Program-made: the position numbers and the translations under genes
Assembly: GCA_003279715.1 (NCBI GenBank)
Contig: QCGY01000010.1
Location: forward strand, 1-46,379
Direction of reading: 5' to 3'
DNA length: 46,379 bases
Origin: Pelagibacteraceae bacterium AG-390-D18
GTDB lineage: Bacteria > Pseudomonadota > Alphaproteobacteria > Pelagibacterales > Pelagibacteraceae
Shown here: in pieces, positions 44,349 through 46,379 of the stretch
Layout of the letters: each line of letters opens with the position of its first letter
Numbering within the stretch: the stretch's first letter is position 1
The notes under the pieces: generated by a model
What the model was told of the DNA's origin: nothing
Databases searched by the model: none
Seen by the model: only the letters and a program-made list of their open reading frames with translations

Positions 44349-45247
44349 TGAAAGAAAACGTTATTATATCTCTCGCAGACTCAAATTATTTTGAATTACT
44401 TAACGAATTAGTAGACTCTATTAAGCGCTTTAAAGATAGTGAGAATACTGCAATTTGTATAATGGATGCAGGTTTGTCAGATGATCAAAAATCTATTCTC
44501 TCAAAAAAAGTAGACGAAATAAAACCTGCTGATTGGGATATAGATGTTCCAGATTTTAAAGTTAAGGGAAGGGAATGGTTGAAAAGTCAAGTATCAAGAG
44601 CTTTTCTACCAAAATATTTTCCAAATTATAAAAAATATTTGTGGATAGATGCAGATGCTTGGGTAAATTCTTGGGGAGCAATTGAACTATATTTTAAAGG
44701 TTGTGAAAATAATAAATTATCAATCGCAACATCAGCTGATAGAGCTTATGGAAGAGTTTTGAGAGCAGAATGGTTTTTTGGTAGTTTTGCTAGAATCAAA
44801 TCGCAAAATTATAAGCACGCAAAATCATCTGGCTTTTCAGAAAAGATAGCTAGACAAGTTGCGTTAAAACCTCATCTAAACATTGGTGTGTTTGCTTTAG
44901 AGGCTAATGCCTCACATTGGAAAGTTTGGCAAAAAAATTTAAAGATTGCTTTAAAAGCAGGAAAAATTTGGGGCTCAGAACAAATTGCTATGAATATAAC
45001 AATATATTGTGATGAACTACCTGTAGAAATACTTCCAGCTTATTGTAATTGGACACATATAGATGGAATGAAATATGATAAAAATCAAGATACATTAGTT
45101 GAGCCTTATTTACCCAATCATAAAATAGGAATAGTTCATTTTGCAGGAAAAAATAATGATCAAATAAGAAATGATAAAAACTTTGTATCAAAAATTGAGA
45201 CTATAGACGGTGATATAATTGATAAAAAACTAAGATTTAGTATTTAA
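44348..45247 (+). CDS. Glycosyltransferase, GT8-like
   Basis: A 299-residue soluble protein with a GT-A start (NVIISLADSNYFELLNELVD) and a metal/nucleotide-sugar DxD in KKYLWIDADAWVNSWG, plus HLNIGVFALEANASHWKVW and GSEQIAMNITIY, the order seen in GT8-type transferases. The final NHKIGIVHFAGKNN resembles the GT8 C-terminal HFxGxxKPW region. It has no membrane helix. Being coupled to pssA it might glycosylate a lipid, but this is weak inference. rlmE begins directly after it. Confidence 0.7.
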   Translation: MKENVIISLADSNYFELLNELVDSIKRFKDSENTAICIMDAGLSDDQKSILSKKVDEIKPADWDIDVPDFKVKGREWLKSQVSRAFLPKYFPNYKKYLWIDADAWVNSWGAIELYFKGCENNKLSIATSADRAYGRVLRAEWFFGSFARIKSQNYKHAKSSGFSEKIARQVALKPHLNIGVFALEANASHWKVWQKNLKIALKAGKIWGSEQIAMNITIYCDELPVEILPAYCNWTHIDGMKYDKNQDTLVEPYLPNHKIGIVHFAGKNNDQIRNDKNFVSKIETIDGDIIDKKLRFSI

Positions 45248-45859
45248 TTGAAAAAAAATAAGATTTCAAAAAATTGGGTTAATAAACAAAGACGAGATAC
45301 TTACGTTAGACAATCAAAAGTTGACGGGTATAGAGCGAGATCTGCTTATAAATTAATTGAAATAGATGAAAAATTTAAAATTTTTAAGGGTGGTATTTCA
45401 ATAATAGATATTGGAGCAGCCCCTGGAAGTTGGTCTCAATATGCTGCAAAAATTGCAAAAAGTGGAAGATTAATTTCAATAGACTTAAAGGAAATGGAGC
45501 CCATTGGTAATACCGTTCAAATTCAGGGTGATTTTACTGAAGAAAATATTCAGACTGAAATTAAAAAACACATAAAAGATAAAATAGATGTTGTTATGTC
45601 TGATATGGCTGTGAATACGACAGGTATTAAGAATATAGATTCTATTCAAACAGGTGAGCTGTGCAAAGAAGCAATGTTTTTTGCAAAAGATCAATTGAAA
45701 AATAACGGATTCTTTATTTCAAAAATTTTTATGGGTGGAACCTTTAACGAAATAGTCGCAGAAGGAAAAAAATATTTTAAAGAAGTTAAGGTTTTTAAAC
45801 CAAAATCTAGCAGAAAAGACTCTAAAGAAAGTTTTATAATTTGTAGCAAACTTAGATAG
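45248..45859 (+). CDS. rlmE: 23S rRNA (uridine-2552-2'-O) methyltransferase
   Basis: A 203-residue RrmJ/FtsJ enzyme starting with TTG immediately after the previous stop. Motifs: KVDGYRARSAYKLIEIDEKF (first catalytic Lys), the SAM loop IIDIGAAPGSWSQYAAKI, catalytic Asp in MSDMAVNTTGIKNID, Lys in FFISKIFMGGTF and Glu in SKESFIICSKLR-type end, together the K-D-K-E tetrad. It methylates U2552 of the 50S subunit. The guaB start is 37 bases on. Confidence 0.93.
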   Translation: MKKNKISKNWVNKQRRDTYVRQSKVDGYRARSAYKLIEIDEKFKIFKGGISIIDIGAAPGSWSQYAAKIAKSGRLISIDLKEMEPIGNTVQIQGDFTEENIQTEIKKHIKDKIDVVMSDMAVNTTGIKNIDSIQTGELCKEAMFFAKDQLKNNGFFISKIFMGGTFNEIVAEGKKYFKEVKVFKPKSSRKDSKESFIICSKLR

Positions 45860-45896
45860 AGACTTTAATTTTTAAAGGAATCGTATATAAAAGATC

Positions 45897-46379
45897 ATGG
45901 TTCCTATAAAAGAAGCACTTACCTTTGATGACGTCACATTAGCTCCAAAATACTCGGAAATACTGCCTTCCGAGGTTAATACTGGCGTTCAATTAACCAA
46001 AAATCTTAAACTTAAAATCCCCCTTTTATCATCTGCAATGGATACAGTCACTGAAAGTAAAATGGCAATTGCTATAGCTGTATCAGGAGGAATAGGAGTT
46101 ATTCATAGAAATTTAGATATCAAAAATCAAATTTTAGAGATTAAAAAAGTAAAAAAACAAAAATTGTTAGTAGGGGCAGCAGTTGGTGCTGGACCAAATG
46201 AATTCAAAAGAACTGAAGCAATTATTAAAGAAGGCGTTGATTTAATAGTAGTTGATACTGCTCATGGACATACTAAAAAAGTTGGAGAGATAATAAAATT
46301 TATTAAAAACTTTAAAAATAAAAAAATCGCTTTATGTGCAGGTAATATAGCAACACCAGAAGCTGCTAAATTTTTAATT
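45897..46379 (+). CDS. guaB: IMP dehydrogenase without CBS domains (partial, 3' end outside the window)
   Basis: 161 codons open to the window edge. The start [20 protein letters not shown] and [35 protein letters not shown] are classic IMPDH. In normal IMPDH the two CBS domains (about 110-130 residues) come next. Here the chain goes straight from EIKKVKKQK to [13 protein letters not shown], then [15 protein letters not shown] and [13 protein letters not shown], with no frameshift. So the Bateman regulatory module is missing and the enzyme should lack its nucleotide control. IMPDH oxidises IMP to XMP, opposite to GuaC in the same window. The active-site Cys lies beyond the edge. Confidence 0.92.
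   Translation, partial: MVPIKEALTFDDVTLAPKYSEILPSEVNTGVQLTKNLKLKIPLLSSAMDTVTESKMAIAIAVSGGIGVIHRNLDIKNQILEIKKVKKQKLLVGAAVGAGPNEFKRTEAIIKEGVDLIVVDTAHGHTKKVGEIIKFIKNFKNKKIALCAGNIATPEAAKFLI

Noticed and set aside
1..46379. CRISPR arrays, insertion sequences, tRNA or rRNA genes, prophage
   Set aside because: Reading the spacers and strands showed no spaced repeats, transposase, cloverleaf-like sequence or phage genes.

Overview
The window looks like a chromosomal segment of a streamlined marine alphaproteobacterium of the SAR11 / Pelagibacterales type. The evidence is the strong A+T bias, spacers of a few bases, many ATGA / TAATG / TTGA gene overlaps, an alphaproteobacterial GTTC-N7-GTTC SOS box, a DksA of the one-cysteine alphaproteobacterial kind, and SAR11-like core content (recA, alaS, icd, psd-pssA, rlmE, guaB). 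The taxonomic call is inference from these traits; no 16S or tRNA gene is present. The segment is cut inside a gene at both ends.

Layout. 0-2.1 kb: a partial TPR gene and a PhyH-type dioxygenase, divergent from a MOSC protein. 2.2-5.3 kb: a four-gene polar amino-acid/ectoine-type ABC importer (Ehu-like). 5.3-8.3 kb: dksA followed by two tiny overlapping membrane-peptide ORFs, then an ArnT-like GT39 and a DPM-like GT2 on the other strand. 8.4-10.0 kb: GMP reductase plus a purine-type phosphoribosyltransferase (purine salvage).

10.1-23.1 kb is the notable region: a run of eleven same-strand genes, mostly overlapping, that reads as a polysaccharide-depolymerisation locus. It holds a DUF1800/DUF1501 pair (the latter frameshifted in its Tat signal), two alginate-lyase-like (alpha/alpha)-toroid proteins, five exported jelly-roll lyase-like proteins of the heparin-lyase-I/PF14099 type, an exported clan GH-A glycoside hydrolase and a cytoplasmic sulfatase-superfamily enzyme. 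Such a set is unexpected in a streamlined oligotroph. No TonB receptor or SusCD pair is visible, so the exported enzymes would most simply act in the periplasm.

23.1-31.3 kb: a ROK sugar kinase coupled to TRAP permease genes (dctM, dctQ) on the minus strand. Divergent from them are a FAH-family hydrolase, the TRAP binding protein, a type I extradiol dioxygenase with a full active site and an MhpA-like flavin hydroxylase. A BKACE and a small CGCC-tailed protein lie beyond on the minus strand. This looks like import and ring cleavage of a phenolic acid, although the kinase and FAH protein would also fit sugar-acid use.

31.4-37.6 kb: an exported serine hydrolase, umuDC with an SOS box touching the umuD start codon, a cupin, a GFA protein, a glycerate kinase and a tolC-like gene broken by a frameshift in an A8 run. 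37.7-46.4 kb is housekeeping: recA, alaS, icd, psd, pssA, a glycosyltransferase, rlmE and the start of a guaB that lacks its CBS (Bateman) module.

No stretch over 300 bases is gene-free. No CRISPR array, insertion sequence or tRNA was seen.
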